A stretch of 64,000 nucleotides of DNA from Kutzneria buriramensis (GCF_003387475.1 NZ_QUNO01000001.1:496001-560000), one strand, 5' to 3'; counted from the first letter of the stretch, positions 1 to 8,118 are shown. A program made the numbers and translations. Notes: generated by a model from the sequence alone, not told the origin.

Positions 1-20
1 AGGAGGACGATCCAACAACC

Positions 21-215
21 ATGCTCGGCATCGTGGATCGAGTTCTCCGGGACGGGCGCCGCTGCTGGCACCTACTTCTCATCGTTGGTCTAGTGATCGC
101 CGGGGTTACCGTTGTTCTGGTGATTGCGCCATCGGTCGCCTTGTACCTCGGGTGCGCGTGGGGCGGTGGTCGCCTCATGCGACGTCGGCACGAGCAGAGC
201 CTCGACAAGTCGTAG
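21..215 (+). CDS. Small single-pass membrane protein, unknown function
   Basis: A 64-residue ORF begins with ATG 14 nt after an AGGAGG at the very start of the window, so the ribosome site is visible but rather far away. The protein has a short basic N-terminus, one long hydrophobic segment at about residues 18-42 rich in Val, Leu and Ile, and a basic Arg-rich tail, so it is probably a single-span membrane protein. I do not recognise a family. Small proteins of this look occur in actinomycete integrative elements, which would fit the tRNA-like 3' half downstream, but that is inference. The gene could belong to an operon starting left of the window. Confidence 0.5.
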   Translation: MLGIVDRVLRDGRRCWHLLLIVGLVIAGVTVVLVIAPSVALYLGCAWGGGRLMRRRHEQSLDKS

Positions 216-450
216 GCAGCGAGACAGGGGTGCGGACTCACACGTCGTCTCAGTTGCCTGTTGTCCCTCCGCGTGCACTCAAGTTCGGCGTGGTTCGCAC
301 CCCGGCCTGACCTGCTGTGGAGCGGCAGGTTGGACTCGAACAGATGGCCGCGAGCGGTGGTTCGCAGACCTCGAAAGCGTGTGAGGGAGACCCTCCTGCG
401 TTGGCTGGGTGTCTTACGCAAGGTGGGGAGAGCTAGCCGCGCTGCCGGCG
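216..450. other. Intergenic stretch with no supported gene
   Basis: Several overlapping ORFs run through here on both strands, but none has a convincing ribosome site, recognisable protein or plausible composition. I see no repeat or clear promoter. Confidence 0.4.
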
Positions 451-530
451 ACCAGGTGGCTGTTGTGCCGGATACCCGCCCAAGTTGGCGGGGGATCACG
501 GATAACCGCAGCTCAGGGTGGGTCTGTGCG

Positions 531-585
531 GCGGTCTGTAAATCAGCCGCGAAAGCTTCGGAGGTTCAAATCCTTCACCTGGCAC
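531..585 (+). other. tRNA-Tyr(GTA)-like 3' half, probably degenerate
   Basis: The loop CTGTAAA at 536-542 would present anticodon GTA. A well-formed T-arm follows at 560-576 (stem GGAGG/CCTTC, loop TTCAAAT), then an acceptor-like strand ACCTGGC at 577-583. The anticodon stem has two mismatches in five pairs and no normal D-arm precedes it. The only matching 5' acceptor strand, CCAGGT at 452-457, lies over 60 nt too far upstream. It may be a tRNA 3' half left at an element attachment site, or a decayed tRNA gene. A functional tRNA is unlikely as read here. Confidence 0.35.
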
Positions 586-596
586 GCGCGGGATGG

Positions 597-634
597 GCGG
601 GCTATGTCTGCGTTAAAGCGCAGACATAGCCCGC
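597..634 (+). terminator. Strong hairpin terminator after the tRNA-like sequence
   Basis: A perfect 16-bp stem (597-612 with 619-634) closes on a six-base loop TTAAAG. A T-rich stretch follows at 635-646. The position 12 nt after the tRNA-like 3' end is typical of a tRNA terminator. Confidence 0.75.
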
Positions 635-646
635 TTGTCGTGTTTT

Positions 647-707
647 CTGGGGCTCTCGCCCCAGGCCCCAAGGCAGGGGGCTCCGCCCCCTGCACCCCCG
701 ATCCCCG
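647..707. repeat. GC-rich double-hairpin dispersed repeat, copy 1
   Basis: Two consecutive hairpins: a 7-bp stem CTGGGGC/GCCCCAG (647-653, 658-664) and a 9-bp stem GCAGGGGGC/GCCCCCTGC (673-681, 685-693), followed by a C-rich tail. A near-identical copy lies at 8448-8501 and a diverged copy at 62015-62060. All sit in intergenic DNA beside RNA or ribosomal genes. Confidence 0.7.
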
Positions 708-1189
708 TTGAGGCTTTGTCTTCTGTGACGGTGGCTTGGTGCCGTGGTTGGGTGGCCTCGGCCTTCGGCCTGGCCTGCGGTAGGGGGCCGTGATCGGGGA
801 TCTGCCGGTGGGGCGGGTTGTCGATCGGCGATTGGTGTGGCCGCCGCAGGCGCGGGGGTACTCGGCCTTCGGCCTGGCCTGCGTGGGGGCTGTGGTGGGT
901 CGGTGATCCGTGTGGGCTGCGGTGGTGCGGGAATGTTTGGCTGTGGTCTTTGGCCTGGTCTTTCGTGGCTGACTTGCGACGCCGAGAATCGGCAATCAGC
1001 CGGCGCGGGCGGGCGGCGTCTACTCGCGACACTCGAGAACGGTGCGGCGACGCGGCCAGTGGGCGGCACGTAGCTGCTGCCGGCTTCGCGGGTCGGCTTC
1101 CGACGGGCGGTCATCCCTCGGCGCTTTGCTTCGGGTCTTGCCAACCAGGGCCGACGGCAGCCGCCTTTGTTGTCAGGGGGTGACGAAGG
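708..1189. other. Intergenic region with a 23-bp direct repeat
   Basis: No gene is supported: the ORFs here are low-complexity Arg/Pro/Gly translations without ribosome sites. The one clear structure is an exact 23-bp direct repeat at 757-779 and 861-883, each copy containing the hairpin GGCC-TTC-GGCC. The rest looks like unconstrained GC-rich spacer. Confidence 0.5.
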
Positions 1190-1384
1190 TCATGCGGGTG
1201 TCGACGGCCTGAGGGTGGAGAGGAAGGCGTGCCAGGCGGGGGTGGGGAAACTGAGGGTGGGGCCGGCGGGGTTCTTGGAGTCGCGGACGGCGAGGCTGGC
1301 TGTAGCGAACAGGACCTCTACGCAATTGGCGCCGGCGGCGCTGCTGTAGGAACTCCTCACCCAACGGCCGGTCGGTCGACTCAT
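1190..1384 (-). CDS. DUF397 domain protein
   Basis: This 64-residue protein matches the DUF397 pattern: a WxxSSYS-like motif near residues 8-14, a Cys-Val-Glu-Val core at about 20-24, VRDSK near 33-37, and a Trp in the C-terminal third. DUF397 proteins are small actinobacterial regulatory partners usually encoded right after an XRE/DUF5753 regulator, as here. Some such pairs affect development and antibiotic production, possibly as toxin-antitoxin-like modules. Its ATG overlaps the stop codon of the upstream regulator (ATGA), so the two are co-translated from the promoter near 2287-2328. Family assignment is firm; the biological role is unknown. Confidence 0.85.
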   Translation of the reverse strand: MSRPTGRWVRSSYSSAAGANCVEVLFATASLAVRDSKNPAGPTLSFPTPAWHAFLSTLRPSTPA

Positions 1385-2247
1385 CTACTCCCCTTGAGCG
1401 TTTCCCTGAGAACAGAACGCGTCTCCTCACAGGGCAGCGCCGACCGACAGAGCCGCTCGAAGCAGTCCGCGAGCCTGGCGGTATCGGCCTCGTCGTCGAA
1501 CAACCGCTCCGACCCGTACACCTGTGAGGAGAACACCACAGGCGAGCTGCGGCCGCCGAATTTGAACACGGTGAAGCCGCCGGCCCGAGCGGGATTGCTT
1601 GGCGTTGAGCTGAGAAGTAACCGAATCGTGATCCGGGGATCTTCGGTCAGGCGCAGCAGATGGGTCAGCTGCTCCCGCGCCACCGCCTCGTCGCCGACGG
1701 CGGCGCGAAGGGTCTCCTCGCCGAGCACGAACCGCAGTCGGGCCGGGCCGGCGGGACCGAGCACCTGGGCCTGGCGCTCCTCGCGGAATGCGACGCGGGC
1801 CTCGAACTCCTCGTCGGACGGTTGCCACCACACGCCCACGCCTTCGGCGATCAGTGCCCGAAGGTACGACGGCGACTGGGCCAGGCCGGGTACTACGGCG
1901 GGCTCGTAGGCGCAGATCTCGACTGCGGCGGCCTCCAGCTCGGCGAACTGGGTGAACGCGTCCGGCAGGACGTCCGAAGTGGACGGGCGCCGGCGTCGCC
2001 GTGCGGCCTGGATGGCCAGCGCGGTGAGTTCGGCGCGTTCGGCGGCGGTGGCGTGATACAGGTCGAGCAGCACCTCCAGATCGGGGAGGCGGATGGTGCT
2101 GCGGCCGTCCTCGAGATCGACCACCCGGGACCGCACGCGGCCCAGCGCGTCGGCGGCGTCCTGTTGGGTGAGGCCATGACGTTCACGCATCCGGCGCAGC
2201 CGCAGGCCGAGCTGTCGGCGCTCCATGGTCGGGCGGACTTTGCCCAT
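1381..2247 (-). CDS. XRE-family HTH regulator with DUF5753-like domain
   Basis: A 288-residue protein. An N-terminal helix-turn-helix of the Cro/C1 type (about residues 13-70, containing LRRMRERHGLTQQDAADALG) is followed by a DUF5753-like ligand or partner-binding region containing VPGLAQSPSYLRAL and FREERQAQVL segments and the usual PxRxRFVLGEETLR motif. The start at 2247 is chosen because AGGAGGT lies 8 nt upstream; an internal ATG at 2226 is a weaker alternative. It is translationally coupled to the DUF397 gene downstream. Two near-identical palindromes in its upstream region are the obvious candidate operators for autoregulation. The family is common and multi-copy in Pseudonocardiaceae and Streptomyces. 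Confidence 0.88.
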   Translation of the reverse strand: MGKVRPTMERRQLGLRLRRMRERHGLTQQDAADALGRVRSRVVDLEDGRSTIRLPDLEVLLDLYHATAAERAELTALAIQAARRRRRPSTSDVLPDAFTQFAELEAAAVEICAYEPAVVPGLAQSPSYLRALIAEGVGVWWQPSDEEFEARVAFREERQAQVLGPAGPARLRFVLGEETLRAAVGDEAVAREQLTHLLRLTEDPRITIRLLLSSTPSNPARAGGFTVFKFGGRSSPVVFSSQVYGSERLFDDEADTARLADCFERLCRSALPCEETRSVLRETLKGSR

Positions 2248-2286
2248 ATGGATGCACCTCCTCGGCCGGGTAGAGCCTGGCCAAAC

Positions 2287-2328
2287 TCCGACGGTCGGAC
2301 TTATGCTAAACAAGTCCGACTGTCGGAC
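2287..2328 (-). promoter_or_regulatory. Twin palindromic operator upstream of the XRE gene
   Basis: Two palindromes of the same sequence, TCCGAC-N-GTCGGA, lie at 2287-2299 and 2314-2328, the second extended by one pair each side. Their centres are 28 bp apart, close to three helical turns. Between them on the minus strand is an AT-rich stretch that could hold the promoter -10. The arrangement fits cooperative binding by a dimeric HTH protein, most simply the regulator transcribed from here. Confidence 0.65.
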
Positions 2329-2366
2329 ATAGGCGTTTTCTCTCCTTCCCGTCTGGGTGCGAAGGG

Positions 2367-2591
2367 GTGATGGTCGTGGAACCACGCTCACCGGTCCGCG
2401 TCGAGTCGCAGATCCAGCTCTCCGCGGATGCGCCGCTGCGCTGGGATGTCGACCACGAGGCCGACACGGCCACCATCTACATCGGCGAGCGCGAGGAGCA
2501 CGTGCTCCGGCTGTGCCGGGAAAGCCTTCGCGACCTCGTGCACACCTGCGCCCGCGCGCTGGCGGAGATGCAGGCCGGTCGCGGTCACTGA
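2367..2591 (+). CDS. Small acidic protein, unknown function
   Basis: A 74-residue ORF runs divergently from the XRE gene. The first codons are GTG-ATG, so either 2367 or 2370 may be the start; GAAGGGG lies just before. The protein contains a WDVDHEADTATIYIGE stretch that looks like a beta-hairpin and a helical C-terminus ending ALAEMQAG. No family is recognised. The next gene on the other strand has a similar beta-rich N-terminal part, so the two may be related small actinobacterial proteins. The palindromic operator lies between this gene and the XRE gene and could control both. Confidence 0.55.
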   Translation: MMVVEPRSPVRVESQIQLSADAPLRWDVDHEADTATIYIGEREEHVLRLCRESLRDLVHTCARALAEMQAGRGH

Positions 2592-2708
2592 GCATCGCGG
2601 CGAAAAGACCTGGTGGATGTAGATGGCCGGCGCCTGGGGCTTCCCCTCCCAATGACGCCGGCCACGAGAGCAAGCGTAGCACGAGTTCGAACACAAGTTC
2701 GAGTGCTG

Positions 2709-3173
2709 TCATGGCTTTGTGATGTCGTGTCGTGGCTGCGTGCCGCGCTCCGGGTCGTCCGGGTCGAGCCCGAGATGGCTCAACCGCGCCTTGATCGCCG
2801 CCCGGCTGCGGCCGAAGTGCCGGCCGAGCTCGGCGATCGGCTGGTCGCCCTCCGTCCACAGGCGACGGAGTTCGTCGTCCTGCTCGGCGCTCCACGGCGT
2901 GCCGGCGTTGGCCGGCGCCGGGCGGGCCCGCGACGACACCTTGCCGCCGCCGCGCACGGTCGCCAGACCGCGCAGGGTGGCCTCGATCAGCTCGCCGGCC
3001 GGGACCAGATCGCTGGCCGGCAGGATGAAACTGCCCTCCGCCACGACGGCGCCGTCGGGCAGTTGGGCCTCCAGTTCGACGGTCACGGTCAGATCCGTGT
3101 CCATCCGGACGTGGACCGCGTAACTGCGGTCTCCTATCTCTTCCTCGCCCCTGAGTTGCACGCTTGTGCGCAT
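2709..3173 (-). CDS. Small protein with C-terminal SANT/HTH-like domain
   Basis: A 154-residue protein whose ATG has AGGAGG 7 nt upstream. The N-terminal 85 residues are beta-rich and acidic and look like a small binding domain of unknown fold. The C-terminal half contains PWSAEQDDELRRLW followed by a helix-turn-helix-like IAELGRHFGRSRAAIKARL, which resembles Myb/SANT or resolvase-type DNA-binding helices. I infer a DNA-binding role, probably transcriptional; the target is unknown. The flanking genes are in the opposite orientation, so it appears to be transcribed alone from the 3174-3344 spacer. Confidence 0.65.
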   Translation of the reverse strand: MRTSVQLRGEEEIGDRSYAVHVRMDTDLTVTVELEAQLPDGAVVAEGSFILPASDLVPAGELIEATLRGLATVRGGGKVSSRARPAPANAGTPWSAEQDDELRRLWTEGDQPIAELGRHFGRSRAAIKARLSHLGLDPDDPERGTQPRHDITKP

Positions 3174-3344
3174 CTGTGACCTCCTGCGGCCACGCTAGGT
3201 GGACGGCGCGGGTGATCGTCGGGGGTGCGTCCGGAGCGATCTTGTTCGGGAGTGTTTGCCCAGGTCGGGCTTTGTCAAGTCCGGGTCGAACGTGGCGGCC
3301 GAAAGCCGCCAGCATCGCCGCTGGAGGGCGGCGAGGATCGAGTC

Positions 3345-4277
3345 ATGGGTGGATTTCGGTTCGGAGTGTTGGCGGAATCGGCGGGCAGCGTCGGTGAACT
3401 GGTGGCGACGGCCCGCCGCGCGGAGGAACTCGGCTACGACACGGTGTTGCTGCGCGACCATTTCGTGCCGGAACCGTTCGGGGACCAGGTGGCGCCGCTG
3501 ATCGGCCTCGCCGCGGCGGCGTGCGCGACGACCACGCTGGGTGTGGGAACCCTGGTGCTGGACAACGACTATCGGCATCCGGTCGTGCTGGCCAAGGAGG
3601 CCGCGACGCTGCAACAGCTGTCCGGCGGCCGGTTCGAGCTCGGCCTCGGCGCGGGTTGGCTGCGCGTCGAGTACGAGGCGGCGGGCATGGCCTTCGACCG
3701 GGCCGGCGTGCGGGTCGGTCGGCTGGAGGAGTCGGTGCGCTTGCTCAAGGAGTTGTTCGCAGGCAAGGAAGTCCGCTTCGACGGTGCGCACTACCGGGTC
3801 GACGGCGTCACCAACTTCCCCGCGGTCGACCGGGCGCCCCGCGTGCTGATCGGGGCCGGCAGCCCGCGCATGCTGCGGCTCGCCGGGCGGGAGGCGGACT
3901 CGGTCGGGATCCTGGCCAAGGCGCTGCCCGGCGGCATCATCTCGGACGCCATGGAGGAGCGATTCACTGCGGCATTCGCCACGAAAGCGGATTTGGTCCG
4001 CGCCGAGGGCCGGGATGTCGAGATCAGCTCGGTGGTGTCGGTGGAGCTGGCCGACGACCCTCGAGCCGCGGCGGAACGCTATGCGGTGGAACGCGGTTGG
4101 GGCGCCGGCGCGGCCGATCTGGTCGCGGACATGCCGGCGAAGTTCCTGGGCCCGCTCGACCACGTCGTCGAGCTGGCGCACCACCGGCGGGAGCGGCTCG
4201 GACTGTCCTATCTGGTCGTGTCGGACCGGGAGTTCGAGGCTGCCGCCCCGATGGTGCGGGCGCTGTCAGGCGCGTAG
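3345..4277 (+). CDS. LLM-class F420-dependent oxidoreductase (TIGR03621-like)
   Basis: A 310-residue luciferase-like monooxygenase fold protein. Family features include GFRFGVLAE at the N-terminus, RAEELGYDTVLLRDHF, the conserved GTLVLDNDYRHPVVLAKEAATL strand, and GGRFELGLGAGW. These are the usual marks of actinobacterial F420-dependent oxidoreductases of the TIGR03621 type; the substrate cannot be read from sequence. The start at 3345 is preferred over an upstream in-frame codon because GAGG lies 8-11 nt before it. The 3' end overlaps the convergent GNAT gene by 12 bp, so the two stop codons lie within each other's coding sequence. Confidence 0.85.
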   Translation: MGGFRFGVLAESAGSVGELVATARRAEELGYDTVLLRDHFVPEPFGDQVAPLIGLAAAACATTTLGVGTLVLDNDYRHPVVLAKEAATLQQLSGGRFELGLGAGWLRVEYEAAGMAFDRAGVRVGRLEESVRLLKELFAGKEVRFDGAHYRVDGVTNFPAVDRAPRVLIGAGSPRMLRLAGREADSVGILAKALPGGIISDAMEERFTAAFATKADLVRAEGRDVEISSVVSVELADDPRAAAERYAVERGWGAGAADLVADMPAKFLGPLDHVVELAHHRRERLGLSYLVVSDREFEAAAPMVRALSGA

Positions 4278-5162
4278 CGCGGGCCGCCGGCTCCAGCCGG
4301 TCCAGAGTGGACGGTAGCCCTGGATGGACCAGAACGGCACGGACCGCGGGTTGGGCACCGCGTAGTGCAGGAGCGTCGCCTCGATGCCGGCGTCGTCCAA
4401 CTCGCGGTGCACCTGGGCGACCAGCGCGCTGCCGACGCCGCCGCCCCGCAGGTCGGCCCGGACGCCGCCGAGGCCGAGGTAGGCGGCCGGACCAGCCGAT
4501 GTGCGGCCGGCGATCCACTCGGAGTGCGGCGGCAGGTCGACCGTGACGATGCCGGCCGCCCGCCCGTCCACCTCTGCGAGCCAGACGCACGGCTGGTCCC
4601 GGTCCAGTAGCTCGGCGGTGGTCCGGCGCACTTCGGCCTCCGTGGACGGCCGCTCGGTCAGCAGGCCGAACTGGGTGTCGTAGCGAATGACTTCCATACT
4701 TAGTGCCACACACGCCACCAAGTCCGCCTTCGTAGCGTGCCGGACGGACACATTCCGGGCCTTGGGCGCCTCGCCGAAGACACCGGCCCGGCGCACGGCC
4801 AGCACCGCCAACGGGCCGAAGCCGTGCTCGATCAAAGTCCGCACCGCGGCGGTGTCCCGGCTCGGCCAGCTGATCTGGGCGGCGCAGTCGACGTCGCCGG
4901 GCGTGACGACCTTGGCCAGGTGCTCCTCCCACCGGTCGAGCAGGGGCGCGAGGTCGGCGCCGGCCAGCCGGACGGCCAGCGTGTGCCGGCGCAGCGGTCC
5001 CCAGCTGGCGTCGATGGACTCCGGGTCGATTTCCCGGAATGTGGACGCGCCCAGTGCACCCACCGTGTCGATCACGTCCCCGGTCAGCGGCGGATCGGCC
5101 GGCAGCAGCGGGTCGAGCAGGGCCAGGCGGGCGGCGTGCAGCCGTTCGACATCGATGTCCAC
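4266..5162 (-). CDS. Tandem GNAT-type acetyltransferase
   Basis: A 298-residue protein. The C-terminal half is a clear GNAT domain: acetyl-CoA loop in GGVRADLRGGGVGSALV (about residues 230-247), a following helix, and a final FWSIQGYRPLW strand. The N-terminal half has the same length and weak GNAT-like features but no clear CoA loop, as in other tandem actinobacterial GNAT proteins where one half is degenerate. It probably acetylates a small amine or a protein; the substrate is unknown. It is convergent with the LLM oxidoreductase gene and overlaps it by 12 bp. Confidence 0.8.
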   Translation of the reverse strand: MDIDVERLHAARLALLDPLLPADPPLTGDVIDTVGALGASTFREIDPESIDASWGPLRRHTLAVRLAGADLAPLLDRWEEHLAKVVTPGDVDCAAQISWPSRDTAAVRTLIEHGFGPLAVLAVRRAGVFGEAPKARNVSVRHATKADLVACVALSMEVIRYDTQFGLLTERPSTEAEVRRTTAELLDRDQPCVWLAEVDGRAAGIVTVDLPPHSEWIAGRTSAGPAAYLGLGGVRADLRGGGVGSALVAQVHRELDDAGIEATLLHYAVPNPRSVPFWSIQGYRPLWTGWSRRPALRA

Positions 5163-5511
5163 GGCGACACATCCAACTCCTGCGACGGGGTGAAGTCGCG
5201 AGAATTACGCTAGGTGATCGACACGGGGCGTGATCGGCGCATCCGAGTGTCCGATTTGCCGGCGTTTTGTCCGCTTAATCGTTTCAAGAGCCCGGTTGGA
5301 CGTGCAAATTGCTCTTTCTGAAGCCAAACTGTTCACTGGGAGTGTTGCCTTCGTCAACTAGACGGGCCACACTCGCTCAACCGGGGTAAACTGCGGATTG
5401 AGGGGTTCCGGTGCACTCGGGACCCCTCGGTCATGCCGAGGACACCACCGGCAGGAGTGTCGTCAGGGGGGAGAAGGCGCCCCTGCCTGCGTGGCCCGAC
5501 GAGGAGGGTGG
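5163..5511. other. Divergent promoter region between GNAT and GGDEF-EAL genes
   Basis: This 349-bp spacer is less GC-rich than its surroundings near 5260-5345, consistent with promoters firing both ways. On the plus strand a possible -10 hexamer TAAACT occurs at 5387-5392, without a good -35. No gene or repeat is seen. Confidence 0.4.
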
Positions 5512-8118
5512 ATGACCGACCACCGCCGTGCCGTCCAACCCGAGGTGCCTCGTCCGCCGGTTCGCGCCCAGCTTGATCCGAAGCGTACCCGGCGGTACCG
5601 CCTGTTCTCCGCGGCGGTCCTGGTCGCCGGCCTCGGTGTCGCGGTGGCCGTTCTGCTCGGTCACGCCGACCATCCCCAGCCCGAACAGTTGCTGATCGCC
5701 GGCCCGCTGCTGGCCGTCGGCTTCCTGCTGTCCGAGCAGCTCTCCATCGACTTCGACGTCCGGCAGGTCAGCTGGACGATCTCCTTCGCCGAGATCCCGC
5801 TGGTGCTCGGCCTGGTGACGGTGCCGTTCGAGGTCGTGCTCGCCGCGTACCTGGTGGCCGGGCTGGGCGTGCAGATCAGCCGCCACAAGCTGCGGCACCT
5901 CAGCTACCACGTCGGCATCATGTGCCTCGAGGTGGCGATCCCGTACGCCGCCTACTACCTGCTGCGCAACGACTTCACCGCGATGCCCGTGTGGGCCGCC
6001 GCCTCGCTCGCCGTGCTCACGTCACCGCTGGTCAGCACCGCCCTGGGCCTCGGCGCCATGCACGTCCTCGGCGGCGAGCTGCGGATGCCCGCCGCCGCGC
6101 GGCTGGGCCTGCGCTCGCTGGTCGTCTGCCTGATGAACGTCACCGTCGGCCTGGTCGCGTTCGTGCTCGTGAACACCGCGCCGTGGGGCTGGCTGCTGGC
6201 CGGCCTGCTCGCCGCGTCGATGGTGGCGCTGTACCGCGCGTACTCCGGGCTGCTGCGGGAGCAGCGGGACCTGGAGACGCTGTCCGACGTCAGCCTCAAC
6301 GTGGCGCGGTCCGGCCAGGACGTCATGAACAAGGCGTCCGTGCTGACCAACGTGCTGCCGCCCGAGGACCCCGCCGACTGGCAGGCCATCGTCGAGCGGA
6401 TCCGGGACCAGCTCAACGCCAAGCGCGTCGTGCTGCACCTCAAGTTGGACACCGACGACGTGCGCCAGCTCGTCGCCGGCGTGCCGCTGCCGGAGGACAC
6501 CGTCCCCGACCGCGACGACCCGATCCTGCAGCTGGCCGGCAACCACGTGCGCTACTTCAAGCTCTCCGACGCTGCCGACGACGTGCAGGAGGCGCTGCGC
6601 CGCCGCGGCGTGTACGAGGTGCTGGTGGTGCCGCTGCGCGGCGCCAGCCAGCCGCTCGGCGCCATGGAGGTGCACGACCGCCTCAGCCGCTGGCGTGGCT
6701 TCGGCAGCGCCGACGTGCGGCTGCTGCGCACGCTGTCCAGCCACCTCGCCACCGCCATGGACAACCGGCGGCTGGTCGGGCGGCTGCGTCACCACGCGTA
6801 CCACGACCCGCTGACCGGGCTGCTCAACCGCACGGGCTTCCGTGAGGTCGCCGGCGAACCCGTGCGCGGTGAGGACAACTGCGTGGTCATGCGCATCGAC
6901 CTGGATGTGATGTCCGGCGTCGCGGACGCGCTCGGTTACGCGTGGGGCGACCGCATGGTGCTCGCGGCGAGCCGCCGGCTGCGCGACGCCCTCGGCAACG
7001 AGGTGCCGCTGGCACGACTGGAGGGCGGCTCCTTCGCGGCGCTGCTCGTCGACCGTACGCACGCGCAGGCACAGGAGGTCGGCGAGAAGCTGCGCGCGGG
7101 GCTGTCCATGCCGTACCCGGTGGACAAGCTGACCGTGGAGGCCAGCGCGCTGATCGGCTACGTCTCCAACACCACCGAGGACGGCGACGACACCCTCGAC
7201 GTCGACACCCTCTTGCAGCGCGCCGACGTGGCCGTGCAGGCCGCGCACAGCGGCAGCGACCCCGTACGCGGCTACGCGCCGAGCATGGGCCAGATCTTCC
7301 TGCGGCGGTTCCAGCTGGTCACCCAGTTCCGGTCCGCGCTGGAGACCGGCCAGGTCACCGTGCACTACCAGCCGAAGATCGCGCTGCCGAGCCGGCAGGT
7401 GGTCGGCGTGGAGGCGCTGGTGCGGTGGCGGCACCCCGAGTTCGGGCCGCTCGACCCGGACGAGTTCGTGCCCGCCGTGGAGGCCACCGGCCTGGTCGAC
7501 GCGCTCACGTCGTTCGTGATGGAGCAGGGGTTGCAGCGGGTGCGGTCATGGCTGGACCGTGGGCTGCGCATGTCCACCGCCGTCAACCTGTCCGTGCGCA
7601 ACCTGGCCGACGCCAACTTCCCGGACCTGGTCGCCGAGGCGCTGCGCCGCTACGACGTGCCGCCACAGCTGCTCACCTTCGAGCTCACCGAGTCCGGCGT
7701 GATGTCCGACCCGGAGCGGGCGCTGCCGGTGCTGCGGCGGCTGCACGCCATGGGCGTGACGCTGGCCGTGGACGACTTCGGCACCGGCTACTCGTCGCTG
7801 GCCTACCTGCGGCAGCTGCCGGTGGACGAGGTGAAGATCGACAAGTCGTTCGTGCTCGGCATGGGCACCGACCTGTCGGACATGGCCGTCGTGCGGGCCA
7901 TCGTCGAGCTGGGGCACTCGCTCGGGCTGACCGTGGTCGCCGAGGGCGTCGAGGAGGACTCCGCACGGGAGCAGCTCGTCAGCATGGGCTGCGATGTCGC
8001 GCAGGGCTACCTGATCTCGCGGCCGCTGTCCGAGGAGCGCTTCGAGGCCTGGCTGCGGGCGCGCACGATCCGGGCCCGTGGCCTGCGGGATGAGACGGTC
8101 CTCACGTTGGTCAGTTGA
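5512..8118 (+). CDS. Membrane GAF-GGDEF-EAL protein, probable c-di-GMP phosphodiesterase
   Basis: An 868-residue protein; the start at 5512 follows GAGGAGGG. Residues about 25-240 form several hydrophobic spans, a membrane sensor of MASE type. A GAF-like region follows at about 275-420, then a GGDEF domain at about 430-590 and an EAL domain at about 600-855. The GGDEF signature is replaced by GGSF (505-508), so diguanylate cyclase activity is probably lost, although the domain may still bind GTP. The EAL domain keeps EAL (634-636), ELTES, DDFGTG (754-759), KIDKSF (from 775) and the catalytic AEGVE Glu (811). The simplest reading is a membrane-anchored phosphodiesterase that lowers cyclic di-GMP. 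Confidence 0.9.
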   Translation: MTDHRRAVQPEVPRPPVRAQLDPKRTRRYRLFSAAVLVAGLGVAVAVLLGHADHPQPEQLLIAGPLLAVGFLLSEQLSIDFDVRQVSWTISFAEIPLVLGLVTVPFEVVLAAYLVAGLGVQISRHKLRHLSYHVGIMCLEVAIPYAAYYLLRNDFTAMPVWAAASLAVLTSPLVSTALGLGAMHVLGGELRMPAAARLGLRSLVVCLMNVTVGLVAFVLVNTAPWGWLLAGLLAASMVALYRAYSGLLREQRDLETLSDVSLNVARSGQDVMNKASVLTNVLPPEDPADWQAIVERIRDQLNAKRVVLHLKLDTDDVRQLVAGVPLPEDTVPDRDDPILQLAGNHVRYFKLSDAADDVQEALRRRGVYEVLVVPLRGASQPLGAMEVHDRLSRWRGFGSADVRLLRTLSSHLATAMDNRRLVGRLRHHAYHDPLTGLLNRTGFREVAGEPVRGEDNCVVMRIDLDVMSGVADALGYAWGDRMVLAASRRLRDALGNEVPLARLEGGSFAALLVDRTHAQAQEVGEKLRAGLSMPYPVDKLTVEASALIGYVSNTTEDGDDTLDVDTLLQRADVAVQAAHSGSDPVRGYAPSMGQIFLRRFQLVTQFRSALETGQVTVHYQPKIALPSRQVVGVEALVRWRHPEFGPLDPDEFVPAVEATGLVDALTSFVMEQGLQRVRSWLDRGLRMSTAVNLSVRNLADANFPDLVAEALRRYDVPPQLLTFELTESGVMSDPERALPVLRRLHAMGVTLAVDDFGTGYSSLAYLRQLPVDEVKIDKSFVLGMGTDLSDMAVVRAIVELGHSLGLTVVAEGVEEDSAREQLVSMGCDVAQGYLISRPLSEERFEAWLRARTIRARGLRDETVLTLVS

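Noticed and set aside
647-707. CRISPR-like repeats
   Set aside because: The GC-rich repeats are dispersed single copies with internal symmetry, not an array with regular spacers; no cas genes are present.
543-1144. Long minus-strand ORFs of 139-180 residues
   Set aside because: Low-complexity Pro/Arg/Thr translations without ribosome sites, running through the terminator and repeat; typical of high-GC non-coding DNA.
2680-2710. Short inverted repeat CGAAC-ACAA-GTTCG as a terminator
   Set aside because: Only a 5-bp stem with wobble extensions; too weak to call, though it lies between convergent genes.
2248-3315. N-terminal extension of the XRE regulator to 644 residues
   Set aside because: The upstream part is antisense to two other genes, has no conserved character, and a good ribosome site marks the start at 2247.
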